Source of the DNA: SZUA-36 sp963753105
GTDB lineage: Bacteria > Pseudomonadota > Gammaproteobacteria > Xanthomonadales > SZUA-36
Direction: 5' to 3'
Assembly (NCBI GenBank): GCA_963753105.1
Contig: CAVWBD010000002.1
Coordinates: forward strand, 62,001 to 126,000
Length of the DNA stretch: 64,000 nucleotides
Part shown: piece after piece, positions 1-9,464 of the stretch
Numbering within the stretch: position 1 is the stretch's first letter
Layout of the letters: every line of letters begins with the position of its first letter
Position numbers and translations under genes: made by a program
Notes under the pieces: generated by a model
The model's database searches: none
The model's input: the letters and a program-made list of their open reading frames with translations, nothing else
Told to the model about the DNA's origin: nothing

Positions 1-766
1 GCCCAGTACCGCTTTGCGCTGACATGGCAGCCAGTTCATCGGCCACCACCATCGGGATGAACATTTCATCCCAGCGCGTGACAGGCCGGTCTACCGGGTA
101 ACCAAGCCCTATTTCCAGGCCCAGGTAATACCAGAACTGCAGCTGTGTCAGACGCCGCGTGTGGTCGCGGAAATTGAGTTCAGCCGGCAGTCTGCGCGTG
201 CGCTTGGCCAACTCACCATCCAGCGCGATATCCAGCGCGTCACGGATGCGGGTCGAGCAGTTGCTCAGGTAATAATCGTAACGGTAGTCACGGTTCTCGG
301 GCTTGATGTCATTCAGCAGAAAATCCCTCAACTGCCGGTATTGTTCTGGTTCCAGGTTCAGTTTCTGTGCCCGGATACTGCGGTCATACTGCCGGTAAAA
401 TTCAAATTCCCTCAAAGCGGGTTGCGCGAGGGAAAAGTACAGCATGCGGCCACGCAGAAAACGCAGCAGAAAATCCTCCTGCTCAAAATCGAAGAAACCA
501 AAGTTGAACGTGTGGTCCAGGCCCGCGGCCGGTTCCCTGAGCCAGATGGCGTTGTGGCCGAACCGCTCCCAGTAAATCTCGCCCGGCCCGAATGTAACCA
601 GCCAGGCCTCGGCAACATCATCAGGTACTTCGGGAATGCTCAGCGGGGCATTTGCAAAGCCCACTTGGCACCAGGCCAGCATACTCAGGCACAGCAGCGC
701 GTAAAAACCGTTCAGATAGCGTGTAGACACCTTTCCGGTAGCTGTGCTATTCCGCCTGGAGGTCAT
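1..766 (-). CDS. DUF4105 (Lnb N-terminal-like) envelope protein, 3' end outside window
   Basis: Reading the minus strand gives an open frame of about 255 residues that runs off the window. An N-terminal hydrophobic stretch (YALLCLSMLAWCQVGFANA) looks like a signal peptide. It is followed by VTFGPGEIYWERFGHNAIWL and later a YLSNCSTRIRDALD segment, which I recognise as the DUF4105/Lnb N-terminal periplasmic domain. Function is not established; related proteins are predicted envelope proteins. The ATG at 766 overlaps the end of corC by 20 bases; a GTG at 730 is an alternative start. In many gammaproteobacteria lnt (apolipoprotein N-acyltransferase) occupies this slot after corC; here this gene does. 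Confidence 0.7.
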   Translation of the reverse strand, partial: MTSRRNSTATGKVSTRYLNGFYALLCLSMLAWCQVGFANAPLSIPEVPDDVAEAWLVTFGPGEIYWERFGHNAIWLREPAAGLDHTFNFGFFDFEQEDFLLRFLRGRMLYFSLAQPALREFEFYRQYDRSIRAQKLNLEPEQYRQLRDFLLNDIKPENRDYRYDYYLSNCSTRIRDALDIALDGELAKRTRRLPAELNFRDHTRRLTQLQFWYYLGLEIGLGYPVDRPVTRWDEMFIPMVVADELAAMSAQSGTG

Positions 767-1595
767 GCATATCCAGCATGATGATACGACGGCTGTTGGC
801 GGCCGAGACACTGAAACTGAAACGCTCCGCCAGGATTACTTCTTCACCGGGTTCGGGTACCCGGCCGAATTCGGCCAGCAGCAGTCCGCCAACGGTATCG
901 TAACCTTCGTCACTGAAATCGCATTCGAATACCTCGTTGAAATCCTCGACCTCGGCCAGCGCATTGACCTGGTAGCGGTTACCACCCAGCGCCTTGATCG
1001 GGGCTTCCTCTTCTTCATCGTGCTCATCGTCGATTTCACCGACGATTTCTTCCAGCACGTCCTCAATGGTGATCAACCCTGAAACCCCGCCGTATTCATC
1101 CACCACGATGGCCATGTGATTGCGGCTCGCGCGGAAATCCCGCAACAACATGTTCAGGCGCTTACTTTCAGGTATCACTACCGCTGGTCTGACCAGCGAC
1201 CTCATGTCCAGCGGACCACTGTTCTCGGCATAATGGCGTAACAGATCCTTGGCCAGCAGGATGCCCTCGACCGCGTCACGGTCTTCGCCGATGACCGGGA
1301 AACGTGAGTGGCCGGATTCGAGCACCAGTGGCAGGAATTCTTCCAGCGGGGAATCAAAAGGGATAACGACCATGTGGGAGCGCGGTATCATCGCGTCACG
1401 GACCTGCATTTCCGATACCGACAGCACGCCTTCGATCATGGCGACTGCCTCTGAGTCGAGGATGCCCTTGTCGCAGGATTCGTTGATCAGTTCTTTCAGT
1501 TCTTCGCGATCCCGTGGCTCGGATGTGAATATCTCACCCAGTCGCCCCATCCAGGACTTGTGCCCGGAACCGCTACTCGATTGGTCTTCGCTCAT
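747..1595 (-). CDS. corC: CorC/HlyC-type CBS-domain protein (YbeX)
   Basis: A 282-residue cytoplasmic protein without membrane segments. Two CBS domains cover roughly residues 67-190 (AMIPRSHMVV, FPVIGEDRD, GLITIEDVLEEIVGEI), followed by an acidic linker (DDEHDEEEE) and a CorC_HlyC C-terminal domain. Family members are linked to Mg2+/Co2+ efflux and, as YbeX, to ribosome biology; the conserved placement after phoH and ybeY supports the latter. It is the fourth gene of the leftward miaB-phoH-ybeY-corC block. Length is normal for the short cytoplasmic CorC class. Confidence 0.93.
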   Translation of the reverse strand: MSEDQSSSGSGHKSWMGRLGEIFTSEPRDREELKELINESCDKGILDSEAVAMIEGVLSVSEMQVRDAMIPRSHMVVIPFDSPLEEFLPLVLESGHSRFPVIGEDRDAVEGILLAKDLLRHYAENSGPLDMRSLVRPAVVIPESKRLNMLLRDFRASRNHMAIVVDEYGGVSGLITIEDVLEEIVGEIDDEHDEEEEAPIKALGGNRYQVNALAEVEDFNEVFECDFSDEGYDTVGGLLLAEFGRVPEPGEEVILAERFSFSVSAANSRRIIMLDMHDLQAE

Positions 1596-1688
1596 ATTTG
1601 TCAGGGCCTGTTAACGGAAAAATTTCCTACCCTGTAGGTGCTTTGTACCAGAAGCCTGCTCACATTTCAGCAATACGGCTTAAAAACC

Positions 1689-2159
1689 CTATTCGATGTC
1701 CAGGTATGGGTCACCAATGCCGAGCTTTGCCAACAGCCCGGTCTCCCGGGCTTCCATCACGGCGGCTTCGTCATTCTGCTCGTGGTCGTAACCCAGCAGA
1801 TGTAACACGCCATGGATCACCAGGTGTGCCCAGTGGTCGCTTGCTGCACGCCGCTGCTCAGCTGCTTCGCGCGCCACCACGGGTGCGCAGATCAACAGGT
1901 CGCCAAGCTGTGAGTGGCGGACTTCTTCAGGTAAGCCGGCAGGGAGTTCGGCAGGAAAAGACAATACGTTGGTGGCGTAGTCGCGACTGCGATAGTCACG
2001 GTTGAAACCCCGTGCTTCGGCTTCACCGACCACGCGGATGGCCAGGCTGAACCGACCCTCTTGTCCACCCAGCGCGGTCTCCGCCCAACGCTGAAACTGC
2101 TCATCCGCCGGAATATCACCATCCTGCGCCAGGCGCTGGATCTCGAGTTCAAGTTGCAT
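1689..2159 (-). CDS. ybeY: YbeY endoribonuclease / rRNA maturation factor
   Basis: A zinc-dependent UPF0054 protein needed for 16S rRNA 3'-end maturation and ribosome quality control. The signature HGVLHLLGYDH near the C-terminus supplies the three zinc-binding histidines, and NVLSFP is the usual upstream conserved motif. I chose the ATG at 2159, which gives MQLELEIQRL and matches the family N-terminus; ATG 2171, just behind an AGGGG ribosome-binding site, is the alternative. Either start lies inside the end of phoH, so translation is probably coupled. Confidence 0.93.
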   Translation of the reverse strand: MQLELEIQRLAQDGDIPADEQFQRWAETALGGQEGRFSLAIRVVGEAEARGFNRDYRSRDYATNVLSFPAELPAGLPEEVRHSQLGDLLICAPVVAREAAEQRRAASDHWAHLVIHGVLHLLGYDHEQNDEAAVMEARETGLLAKLGIGDPYLDIE

Positions 2160-3132
2160 CGCGGCTGTCATCTTCCCCTGCCCCTTCGTAGGCCTGTACG
2201 ATGCGCTGGACCATCGGGTGCCTGACCACGTCACGGGCGCTGAAGAAATTGAAAGTGATGCCTTCGACATCTTTCAGGATCTTCATTGCGTGTTTCAGAC
2301 CCGAGACCTGGTGTTTGGGCAGGTCGATCTGCGTGATGTCACCGGTAATCACCGCGGTGGATCCAAAGCCGGTGCGTGTCAAAAACATCTTCATCTGCTC
2401 GATGGTTGTATTCTGCGCTTCATCGAGAATCACAAATGCGTCGTTCAGCGTGCGCCCGCGCATGAAAGCCAGTGGTGCTACCTCGATGACGTTGCGGTCG
2501 ATCAGCCGCGTGACGTGATCAAAACCAAGCATTTCGTACAGCGCGTCATACAGGGGCCGCAGGTAGGGGTCTACCTTCTGGGCCAGGTCACCGGGCAGGA
2601 ATCCGAGACGCTCACCCGCTTCCACCGCCGGTCTGACCAGCACGATCCGCTGTACCTGGTCTGTCTGCAAGGCTGCCACCGCGCTGGCCACCGCCAGGTA
2701 AGTCTTGCCGGTACCAGCCGGGCCAATTCCAAAGTTCACAGCGTGTTTGTCGATACTGCGCAGATAGGCTTTCTGGTTGGGGCCACGGCCCCGGATCGCA
2801 CCACGCTTGGTGATGATGGTGACCTCATCCGCATGGGCCACGGGCTCATCGGCGCCTGCGATTTCGGCGACCCCTGAATCCTGCAGGTGCAGGTTGATCA
2901 CCTCGGGAGTCAGCAATTCCGTGTCGGATAACTTGTACAGCTGTTTCAGCAAACGGCCGGTGACACGGGTCTGGCGGGATTCACCCTGTACCGTGAACAG
3001 GTTGCCACGGCAGAAGATATCCACCTGCAGGCGGCTTTCAATCTGTTTCAGGTGCTCATCGAACTGTCCGCACAGATTGGCCAGCCGTTCAGTATCGGCG
3101 GGCTCGAGTTCAAGGTTGATTCTCTGGCTCAT
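2149..3132 (-). CDS. phoH: PhoH-family ATPase (YbeZ)
   Basis: A 327-residue PhoH-like P-loop NTPase. Walker A GPAGTGKT is at residues 137-144 and Walker B VILDEAQN at about 234-241. An N-terminal KH-like region precedes the ATPase domain. YbeZ proteins are thought to act with YbeY in rRNA processing; overlap of the two genes here fits that. It follows miaB after 23 bases, so the group is likely one transcript. Confidence 0.93.
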   Translation of the reverse strand: MSQRINLELEPADTERLANLCGQFDEHLKQIESRLQVDIFCRGNLFTVQGESRQTRVTGRLLKQLYKLSDTELLTPEVINLHLQDSGVAEIAGADEPVAHADEVTIITKRGAIRGRGPNQKAYLRSIDKHAVNFGIGPAGTGKTYLAVASAVAALQTDQVQRIVLVRPAVEAGERLGFLPGDLAQKVDPYLRPLYDALYEMLGFDHVTRLIDRNVIEVAPLAFMRGRTLNDAFVILDEAQNTTIEQMKMFLTRTGFGSTAVITGDITQIDLPKHQVSGLKHAMKILKDVEGITFNFFSARDVVRHPMVQRIVQAYEGAGEDDSRDAT

Positions 3133-3155
3133 TCAGGTCCTGTTAACACTAATCA

Positions 3156-4508
3156 TCAAACCACAGCGGCGGGTGTTTCATCAACCATGACCATGCGGGC
3201 ACGCAGCGAGTTGCTCAGCGCCTCGGTAATGGCCACATCCACGAACTGGCCGATCAGGCGAGCCGGGCCGTCAAAGTTCACCACCCGGTTATTCTCCGTG
3301 CGCCCGGCGAGTTGCTGGCTGTCTTTCTTGCTGTGGCCTTCCACGAGGATACGTTCAACCTTGCCAACCATGGCCCTGCTGATGGTAAGCGCCTGCTCAT
3401 TGACCAGGGCCTGCAAGCGCGTGAGCCGCTGCTTCTTGACTTCCATCGGTGTCGGGTCAGGCAGGGACGCCGCCGGTGTACCCGGCCGTGCGCTGAAGAT
3501 AAAGCTGAAACTCTGGTCAAAATTCATTTCTTCGATCAGCTTCATCGTATCTTCAAAATCACGTTCAGTCTCACCCGGAAAACCGACGATGAAATCCGAC
3601 GACAGGCTGATGTCGGGCCGCATCTCCCGCAGGCGACGTATTTTCTGCTTGTATTCGAGCACCGTGTGACCACGTTTCATCATGGCCAGTACCCGGTCCG
3701 AACCACTTTGCACCGGCAAATGCACATAGTTCGCCAGCTTGGGAACTTCAGCGAAGGCCTCGATCAGGCCTTGTGAAAACTCAACCGGGTGGGAAGTGGT
3801 GAAACGTATGCGTTCGATACCCTCGATGGCGGCGACATAGTGAATCAACAGCGCCAGGTCGGCCCTGCCCCCTTCAAACAGCTCACCATCAAAAGCATTG
3901 ACGTTCTGACCCAGCAGGTTGATCTCCTTGACACCGCGTTGTGCGAGACCGACGCATTCGGCCACCACGTCATCCAGCGGCCGGCTGACTTCCTCACCAC
4001 GTGTGTAGGGCACCACGCAATAGGTGCAATACTTGGAACAGCCTTCCATGATCGAAACAAAAGCGCTCGCGCCCGTTGACCCCGCCTCAGGCAGCGCGTC
4101 GAATTTTTCAATTTCCGGGAAAGAGATATCAATGGCTGGTTTACCGCTGCTGCGCACGGTCTCGATCATGTCGGGCAGACGGTGCAGTGTCTGTGGCCCG
4201 AAGACCAGGTCTACATAGGGTGCGCGCTTGATAATGGCCTCACCTTCCTGGCTGGCCACGCAACCACCCACACCGATGACCACCTTTCGCCCGTCTTTTT
4301 TCAATTTTTTCCAGCGCCCCAACTGCGAGAACACTTTCTCCTGGGCTTTTTCCCGGATCGAACAGGTATTGACCAGGATGACGTCCGCATCATCCTCGGA
4401 ATCGGTCAATTCCAGGCCATGCGATGCCGCCAGCACGTCCGCCATCTTGTCGGAATCGTACTCGTTCATCTGGCACCCGTGGGTCTTGATAAACAACTTG
4501 CCTTTCAT
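3156..4508 (-). CDS. miaB: tRNA-2-methylthio-N6-dimethylallyladenosine synthase MiaB
   Basis: A radical SAM methylthiotransferase that adds the ms2 group to i6A37 of tRNA. Three N-terminal cluster cysteines (C12, C49, C83) and the radical SAM triad C157-x3-C161-x2-C164 (GCSKYCTYC) are all present, followed by a TRAM domain (VEGHSKKDSQQLAGRTENNR). At 450 residues it is full length. It is the first gene of the leftward block; the gap upstream of it holds repeat copy A1. Confidence 0.97.
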   Translation of the reverse strand: MKGKLFIKTHGCQMNEYDSDKMADVLAASHGLELTDSEDDADVILVNTCSIREKAQEKVFSQLGRWKKLKKDGRKVVIGVGGCVASQEGEAIIKRAPYVDLVFGPQTLHRLPDMIETVRSSGKPAIDISFPEIEKFDALPEAGSTGASAFVSIMEGCSKYCTYCVVPYTRGEEVSRPLDDVVAECVGLAQRGVKEINLLGQNVNAFDGELFEGGRADLALLIHYVAAIEGIERIRFTTSHPVEFSQGLIEAFAEVPKLANYVHLPVQSGSDRVLAMMKRGHTVLEYKQKIRRLREMRPDISLSSDFIVGFPGETERDFEDTMKLIEEMNFDQSFSFIFSARPGTPAASLPDPTPMEVKKQRLTRLQALVNEQALTISRAMVGKVERILVEGHSKKDSQQLAGRTENNRVVNFDGPARLIGQFVDVAITEALSNSLRARMVMVDETPAAVV

Positions 4509-4566
4509 TTAGCGATAACCTTTGCCCATACCTGCCTTTGCGCGGAACCCGCTAGAATACACAGAA

Positions 4567-4821
4567 CCTGCATATTGCACCAGTATCCCGGATGATGGCG
4601 CCGGACAGGTGGGGCTGGACACAGGGCCGGACTGAGACCCATAGCCGCAGCTATGGGCCGAGGGAAGCTCAAGCCCAGGCGTGCATGGACAAGCCAGAGC
4701 CGGGATAGAAACCGGGTCGGGAACTCAGTACACCTTGTGTTTTGTCGTTAAAAACAGTGGTTATTGCAATCAAAACATGTGGTTATATTTAGAACCGGTT
4801 TCGACTGGTACAATATGCGGG
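4567..4821. repeat. MITE-like repeat family A, copy A1 (about 255 bp)
   Basis: The element fills most of the 351-base gap between miaB and the sirtuin gene. Its ends are an 18-bp terminal inverted repeat: CCTGCATATTGCACCAGT on the left, and on the right ACTGGTACAATATGCGGG, whose complement differs at two positions. An internal perfect hairpin lies at 4638-4657 (CCCATAGC, 4-base loop, GCTATGGG). It encodes no protein. Copies A2 and A3 share the ends and parts of the body, which suggests a non-autonomous mobile or palindromic element. Confidence 0.75.
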
Positions 4822-4859
4822 TTAAAACAACAACTTAGCCATATTCTTTGGTACTTGCG

Positions 4860-5619
4860 ATGGATAACGGAAAGCTGAAATTACCGGACGGCCTGATTAG
4901 CACACTGAAAAATGCCCGCAATGTGCTGGTCCTGACCGGCGCCGGCATGTCGGCCGAAAGTGGCGTGCCGACATTCCGCGATGCCCAGACCGGTCTGTGG
5001 GCAAAGCACAGGCCCGAAGACCTGGCCACCCCGGAAGCGTTCCGCCGCAATCCGCAACTGGTCTGGGACTGGTACACGCAACGACGCGAAAACATCCGCA
5101 AGGTGGCACCCCACGCAGGCCACGCCGCGTTGGTCGAGATGGAGCGATATTTCGAGACTTTCCTGCTGGTCACGCAAAATGTCGACAGCCTGCATCAACA
5201 GGCCGGATCAACTGATGTGGTCGAGTTGCACGGCAATATCATGCTGTCGGTTTGCAGCGAGACAGGCGAGCCCATTGATGAGGAATGGATCACTGCAAAT
5301 CCCGGTCGCCCGCCTGCCTCCCCCCACCACCCGCAAGGTCTGGCCCGGCCCGGCGTGGTCTGGTTCGGCGAACAGCTGCCGATGGCATGCCATGCAGCGA
5401 GCCATGTCGGAAGCACAAAGCTGCGATGCCTGTTTTTCCATTGGCACATCGACCCTGGTGCAACCCGCCGCTTCCTTGCCATACGTGGCCCTGGAAGCCG
5501 GTGCGGTGGTGATTGAAATCAATCCGACCCCGACCGCGCTGAGCACACAGGCCCAATTCAGTTTGCAGGCCACCGCAGCCACCGCACTGACCGGAATTGC
5601 TACCGCCCTGGCGCGCTGA
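4860..5619 (+). CDS. Sirtuin (NAD-dependent protein deacylase, CobB-like), one frameshift
   Basis: The first frame carries the sirtuin motifs GAGMSAESGVPTFRD, TQNVDSLHQQAG and VELHG (catalytic His) and then RPGVVWFGE. Near 5384 the frame shifts and continues with CFSIGTSTLVQPAA and VIEINPTPTALS, the NAD-binding end of the fold, to a stop at 5619. Together this is one sirtuin of about 252 residues. Only one clear cysteine (CSETGE) sits in the region that normally holds four zinc ligands; a miscounted C-run near 5325 could hide another. ATG 4860 is preferred; a TTG at 4848 is the alternative. Confidence 0.85.
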
Positions 5620-5691
5620 ACATGGGCACGCCAGTTCGCGCTCCGGTATAATTAACAGGTTCCGTTCCTACCGATCACAACAGGAGCAATC

Positions 5692-6735
5692 ATGACCCAA
5701 ACCATGCGCGCACTGGTCAAACGCGATGCCGCCGAAGGCATCTGGATGGAAGATGTCCCCATCCCCGCCACACGCACCAACGAGGTGCTGATCAAGGTCG
5801 AAAAAACCGCCATCTGCGGCACCGATGTCCATATCTACAATTGGGACGAATGGGCACAAAGGACCATCCCGTCCGGCCTGGTCATCGGCCACGAATTTGT
5901 CGGTAAGATAGTGGAAGTTGGCGATGGCGTGACCGGCTATAAGCGCGGTGACCGGGTATCGGCCGAAGGCCACATCATTTGCGGACACTGCCGCAACTGC
6001 CGTGCAGGCAAACGCCACCTGTGTCCAAACACGATCGGCATCGGGGTTAACCGTGACGGCGCATTTGCCGAATACATCGTGGTTCCTTCAAACAACCTGT
6101 GGCCGATCCCGGACGCCATCGCACCTGAGTTGGCGGCCTTTTTTGACCCCTTTGGCAACGCCGCACACTGCGCCCTGCAGTTCGACCTGGTCGGCGAGGA
6201 CGTGCTGATCACCGGTGCCGGCCCGATCGGCATCATCGCCGCAGGTATCTGCAAGCATGTGGGCGCACGCCATATCGTCATCACCGATGTCAACGATTAC
6301 CGCCTGAACCTGGCGAAGGAGATGGGCGCAACCCGCACGGTCAACGTGACGCGCGAGTCCCTTGCAGACGTCGTAAAGGAGATTCACATCGACGGCTTTG
6401 ATATCGGCATGGAGATGTCCGGTCAGCCCACTGCTTTCAACGACCTGCTGCACCACATGTATAACGGGGCCCAGGTGGCCATGCTGGGAATCCTGCCCTC
6501 CGGAACCGGGGTGGACTGGGACCAGATCATATTCAAAGGCCTGGAACTACACGGCATCTATGGCCGGCGCATGTACGAGACCTGGTACAAGATGACCCAG
6601 ATGGTGTTGACCGGTTTCCCGCTACACAAGGCGATGACCCACCATATACCCATTGATGATTTTCAGACCGGTTTCCAGCTGATGCTCGACGGGCAATGCG
6701 GAAAAGTGGTCTGTGACTGGACCGGCAAGCTGTAA
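5692..6735 (+). CDS. tdh: L-threonine 3-dehydrogenase
   Basis: A 347-residue zinc-dependent medium-chain dehydrogenase that oxidises L-threonine to 2-amino-3-ketobutyrate with NAD+. Catalytic zinc residues C42 (ICGTDVH) and HE67-68 are present, as are the structural zinc cysteines C97, C100, C103 and C111, and the Rossmann motif GAGPIG. A strong AGGAG ribosome-binding site supports the start. kbl follows after 28 bases, so the two steps of threonine cleavage to glycine and acetyl-CoA are co-encoded. Confidence 0.97.
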   Translation: MTQTMRALVKRDAAEGIWMEDVPIPATRTNEVLIKVEKTAICGTDVHIYNWDEWAQRTIPSGLVIGHEFVGKIVEVGDGVTGYKRGDRVSAEGHIICGHCRNCRAGKRHLCPNTIGIGVNRDGAFAEYIVVPSNNLWPIPDAIAPELAAFFDPFGNAAHCALQFDLVGEDVLITGAGPIGIIAAGICKHVGARHIVITDVNDYRLNLAKEMGATRTVNVTRESLADVVKEIHIDGFDIGMEMSGQPTAFNDLLHHMYNGAQVAMLGILPSGTGVDWDQIIFKGLELHGIYGRRMYETWYKMTQMVLTGFPLHKAMTHHIPIDDFQTGFQLMLDGQCGKVVCDWTGKL

Positions 6736-6763
6736 CCCGATCTACTCCAAAAAGGAAACAAAA

Positions 6764-7951
6764 ATGGTTTCACTGGATTACCTGAATACAACACTGGAAG
6801 AAATCCGCGAAGCAGGCCTGTACAAGACCGAGCGCGTCATCACGACACCCCAGAGTGTTGAAATCAAGGTCCAGGGCGGTGCGGAAGTCCTGAATTTCTG
6901 CGCCAACAACTACCTGGGCCTGGCGGACAATCCCGATGTCATCGCCGCTGCGCATGCAGCGCTGGACGAACACGGTTTTGGCCTGGCCTCGGTGCGTTTC
7001 ATCTGTGGCACGCAGGATTTGCACAAACAACTGGAAGCGACTATTTCAGGCTACTTCGGTACTGCTGACACCATCCTGTACACCTCCTGTTTCGACGCCA
7101 ACGGCGGCCTGTTCGAAACCCTGTTGGGACCGGAAGACGCCGTTATATCGGATGCCCTGAACCACGCCTCGATTATCGATGGTATCCGCCTGTGCAAGGC
7201 GCAACGCCACCGCTATCCCAACAGCGACATGGCGGCCCTGGAAAAAATCCTGCAGGAGACACAAGATTGCCGCACCCGGCTGATCGCCACCGATGGTGCA
7301 TTCAGCATGGATGGCTACATCGCAAAACTGGACCAGATTACCGCGCTGGCGGAACGCTACGATGCGCTGGTCATGGTGGATGACAGCCATGCCACCGGTT
7401 TTTTGGGTGCAACCGGACGCGGCTCAGCCGAACACCATGGTGTCATGGACAAGGTGGATGTTTTCACCTCGACCCTGGGCAAAGCGCTCGGGGGTGGTTC
7501 CGGTGGATTTACCACGGGCCGGCAGGAAATCATCGACCTGCTGCGTCAGCGTTCCCGACCGTACCTTTTCTCGAACACGTTGCCGCCACCGCTGGTTGCC
7601 GCATCGATCAAGGTTTTCGAGATGTTGTCCTCATCGACCCAACTCAGGGACAAGCTGGAGAACAACACCCGTTATTTCCGTGAGCAGATGACCGGGGCCG
7701 GGTTTGATATCAAGCCGGGTGTGCACCCGATCGTTCCGATCATGCTCTACGACGCACCACTGGCCCAGCAATTTGCGGCCCGCCTGCTGGACGAGGGCAT
7801 CTACGTCATCGGTTTCTTCTTCCCGGTTGTGCCGAAGGGTGAGGCCCGGATCCGCGTGCAACTGTCCGCGGCCCACGACACCCATCACCTGGACCGCGCG
7901 ATCGAAGCCTTTGTGAAAGTGGGCAAAGAACTCGGCGTATTGAACGGCTGA
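6764..7951 (+). CDS. kbl: 2-amino-3-ketobutyrate CoA ligase (glycine C-acetyltransferase)
   Basis: A PLP enzyme of the alpha-oxoamine synthase family, 395 residues from this start. It converts 2-amino-3-ketobutyrate and CoA to glycine and acetyl-CoA, the step after Tdh. The motifs SDALNHASIIDG and DDSHATGF and the PLP-lysine motif TSTLGKALGG are intact. The ATG at 6764 follows AAAGGA; a longer in-frame extension reaches back into tdh but lacks a good initiation site. No clear terminator separates it from the convergent glmM. Confidence 0.97.
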   Translation: MVSLDYLNTTLEEIREAGLYKTERVITTPQSVEIKVQGGAEVLNFCANNYLGLADNPDVIAAAHAALDEHGFGLASVRFICGTQDLHKQLEATISGYFGTADTILYTSCFDANGGLFETLLGPEDAVISDALNHASIIDGIRLCKAQRHRYPNSDMAALEKILQETQDCRTRLIATDGAFSMDGYIAKLDQITALAERYDALVMVDDSHATGFLGATGRGSAEHHGVMDKVDVFTSTLGKALGGGSGGFTTGRQEIIDLLRQRSRPYLFSNTLPPPLVAASIKVFEMLSSSTQLRDKLENNTRYFREQMTGAGFDIKPGVHPIVPIMLYDAPLAQQFAARLLDEGIYVIGFFFPVVPKGEARIRVQLSAAHDTHHLDRAIEAFVKVGKELGVLNG

Positions 7952-8068
7952 TAGTACCGGCCACTACTCCTGACCGGACCTGTTCAGACTCACGGCCGAT
8001 GAAGCCGAACACCCGCCCTGTTCTTTTGGTTGGGAAAAAGAGTAACTGTTCTTGAACTGACCTTGTCG

Positions 8069-9412
8069 TCAGGCGCCCAGCTCAGTTTTTACAATGTCCG
8101 CCAGTTCGCCGGCGAGCCGTTGGACCAGGTCTTCATCCAGTCCTTCCATGGTTACCCGGATCAATGGCTCGGTACCGGATGGACGCAGGATCACCCGGCC
8201 GGTTTCACCCAGTTGGGATTCCGCTGATTTAACCGCCGCGGTAACCGTTGCAGAACTCTCAAGCTCAGACACTTTTCCTGCCAGCGGGACATTGATCATG
8301 ACCTGCGGCATTTTCTGGATGTCCGTGGTCAGTTCAGCCAGGCTCTTACCCTTGCCAACCATGACTTCAAGGACCTGCAAAGCGCTGACGATGCCGTCCC
8401 CCGTGCTGGCCCGGTCCAGGAACAACAGGTGGCCGGAAGCCTCGCCGCCGAGTGTCCAGCCCTGGTCCACCAGCGCCTTGTGCACGTAACGGTCACCGAC
8501 CGGTGCGCGCATGAACGGGATGCGCCGTTTCTTCAGGGCCAGTTCCATGCCGAAATTGCTCATGACGGTCCCCACCACGCCGCCCTGCAACAGGCCGGCA
8601 TCCTGGCGCGCCACTGCAACGATGTACAGCAGCTCATCACCGTTGACGATCTCGCCATTGGAATCCACCATGATCACCCGGTCTCCATCACCGTCCAGGG
8701 CGATACCGAGGTCGGCGCCGTGCTGTAACACGGCCTTGCTGAGAAATTCGGGAGATGTGGAACCGCAGGCGTCATTGATATTCAGACCATCGGGCTCGAC
8801 GCCGATACTGATCACCTCGGCGCCCAGTTCCCTCATCACAGCCGGTGCCACGCGATAGGTCGCGCCGTTGGCGCAGTCAACGACAATTTTAAAGCCGCGC
8901 AGGCTGATCTCGAACGGAATCGTGCCCTTGCAGTACTCGATATAACGGCCGGCACAGTCTTCAACCCGCGCCGCCTTGCCCATCTTTTCGGATGAAACGG
9001 TCGTGAATGGCTTTTCCAGTTCTGCCTCGATGGCCTGCTCAACCTCGTCGGGCAACTTTTCACCATCAGCCGAAAAGAACTTGATGCCGTTATCGTAGAA
9101 CGGGTTGTGCGAGGCGCTGATCACGATACCGGCACAGGCGTTCAGGGTGCGCGTCAGGTAGGCGACGCCCGGTGTCGGCATCGGCCCGAGCAGGGCCACG
9201 TTGGCCCCCGCCGCGGCGAGACCCGCCTCCAGCGCTGACTCAAACATGTAACCGGATATCCGCGTGTCCTTGCCAATCACGACAGAACGCGAACCACCGT
9301 TTGCCAGCACCACGCCTGCCGCGCGCCCCAGGCGCAACATGAAATCTGCCGTAACCGGGTGTTTGCCGACATGACCGCGTATGCCGTCCGTTCCAAAATA
9401 TTTATTTTTCAT
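8069..9412 (-). CDS. glmM: Phosphoglucosamine mutase
   Basis: A 447-residue enzyme that makes glucosamine-1-phosphate for UDP-GlcNAc, peptidoglycan and lipopolysaccharide. The catalytic serine is S101 in the SASHNP motif, the metal-binding loop is DGDGDR, and the phosphate-binding loop near the C-terminus reads RPSGTEPLIRV. The order rlmE-ftsH-folP-glmM matches Escherichia coli. A long palindrome separates it from folP, so it may also have its own transcript. Confidence 0.97.
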   Translation of the reverse strand: MKNKYFGTDGIRGHVGKHPVTADFMLRLGRAAGVVLANGGSRSVVIGKDTRISGYMFESALEAGLAAAGANVALLGPMPTPGVAYLTRTLNACAGIVISASHNPFYDNGIKFFSADGEKLPDEVEQAIEAELEKPFTTVSSEKMGKAARVEDCAGRYIEYCKGTIPFEISLRGFKIVVDCANGATYRVAPAVMRELGAEVISIGVEPDGLNINDACGSTSPEFLSKAVLQHGADLGIALDGDGDRVIMVDSNGEIVNGDELLYIVAVARQDAGLLQGGVVGTVMSNFGMELALKKRRIPFMRAPVGDRYVHKALVDQGWTLGGEASGHLLFLDRASTGDGIVSALQVLEVMVGKGKSLAELTTDIQKMPQVMINVPLAGKVSELESSATVTAAVKSAESQLGETGRVILRPSGTEPLIRVTMEGLDEDLVQRLAGELADIVKTELGA

Positions 9413-9464
9413 GGTTCCATTTTACGCTTTGGGTGTGTATTTGACCAAGCTTGGGATAGTGATT

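Noticed and set aside
161..781. A 206-codon plus-strand frame at the window start
   Set aside because: It is antisense to the DUF4105 gene, which has a signal peptide and family motifs.
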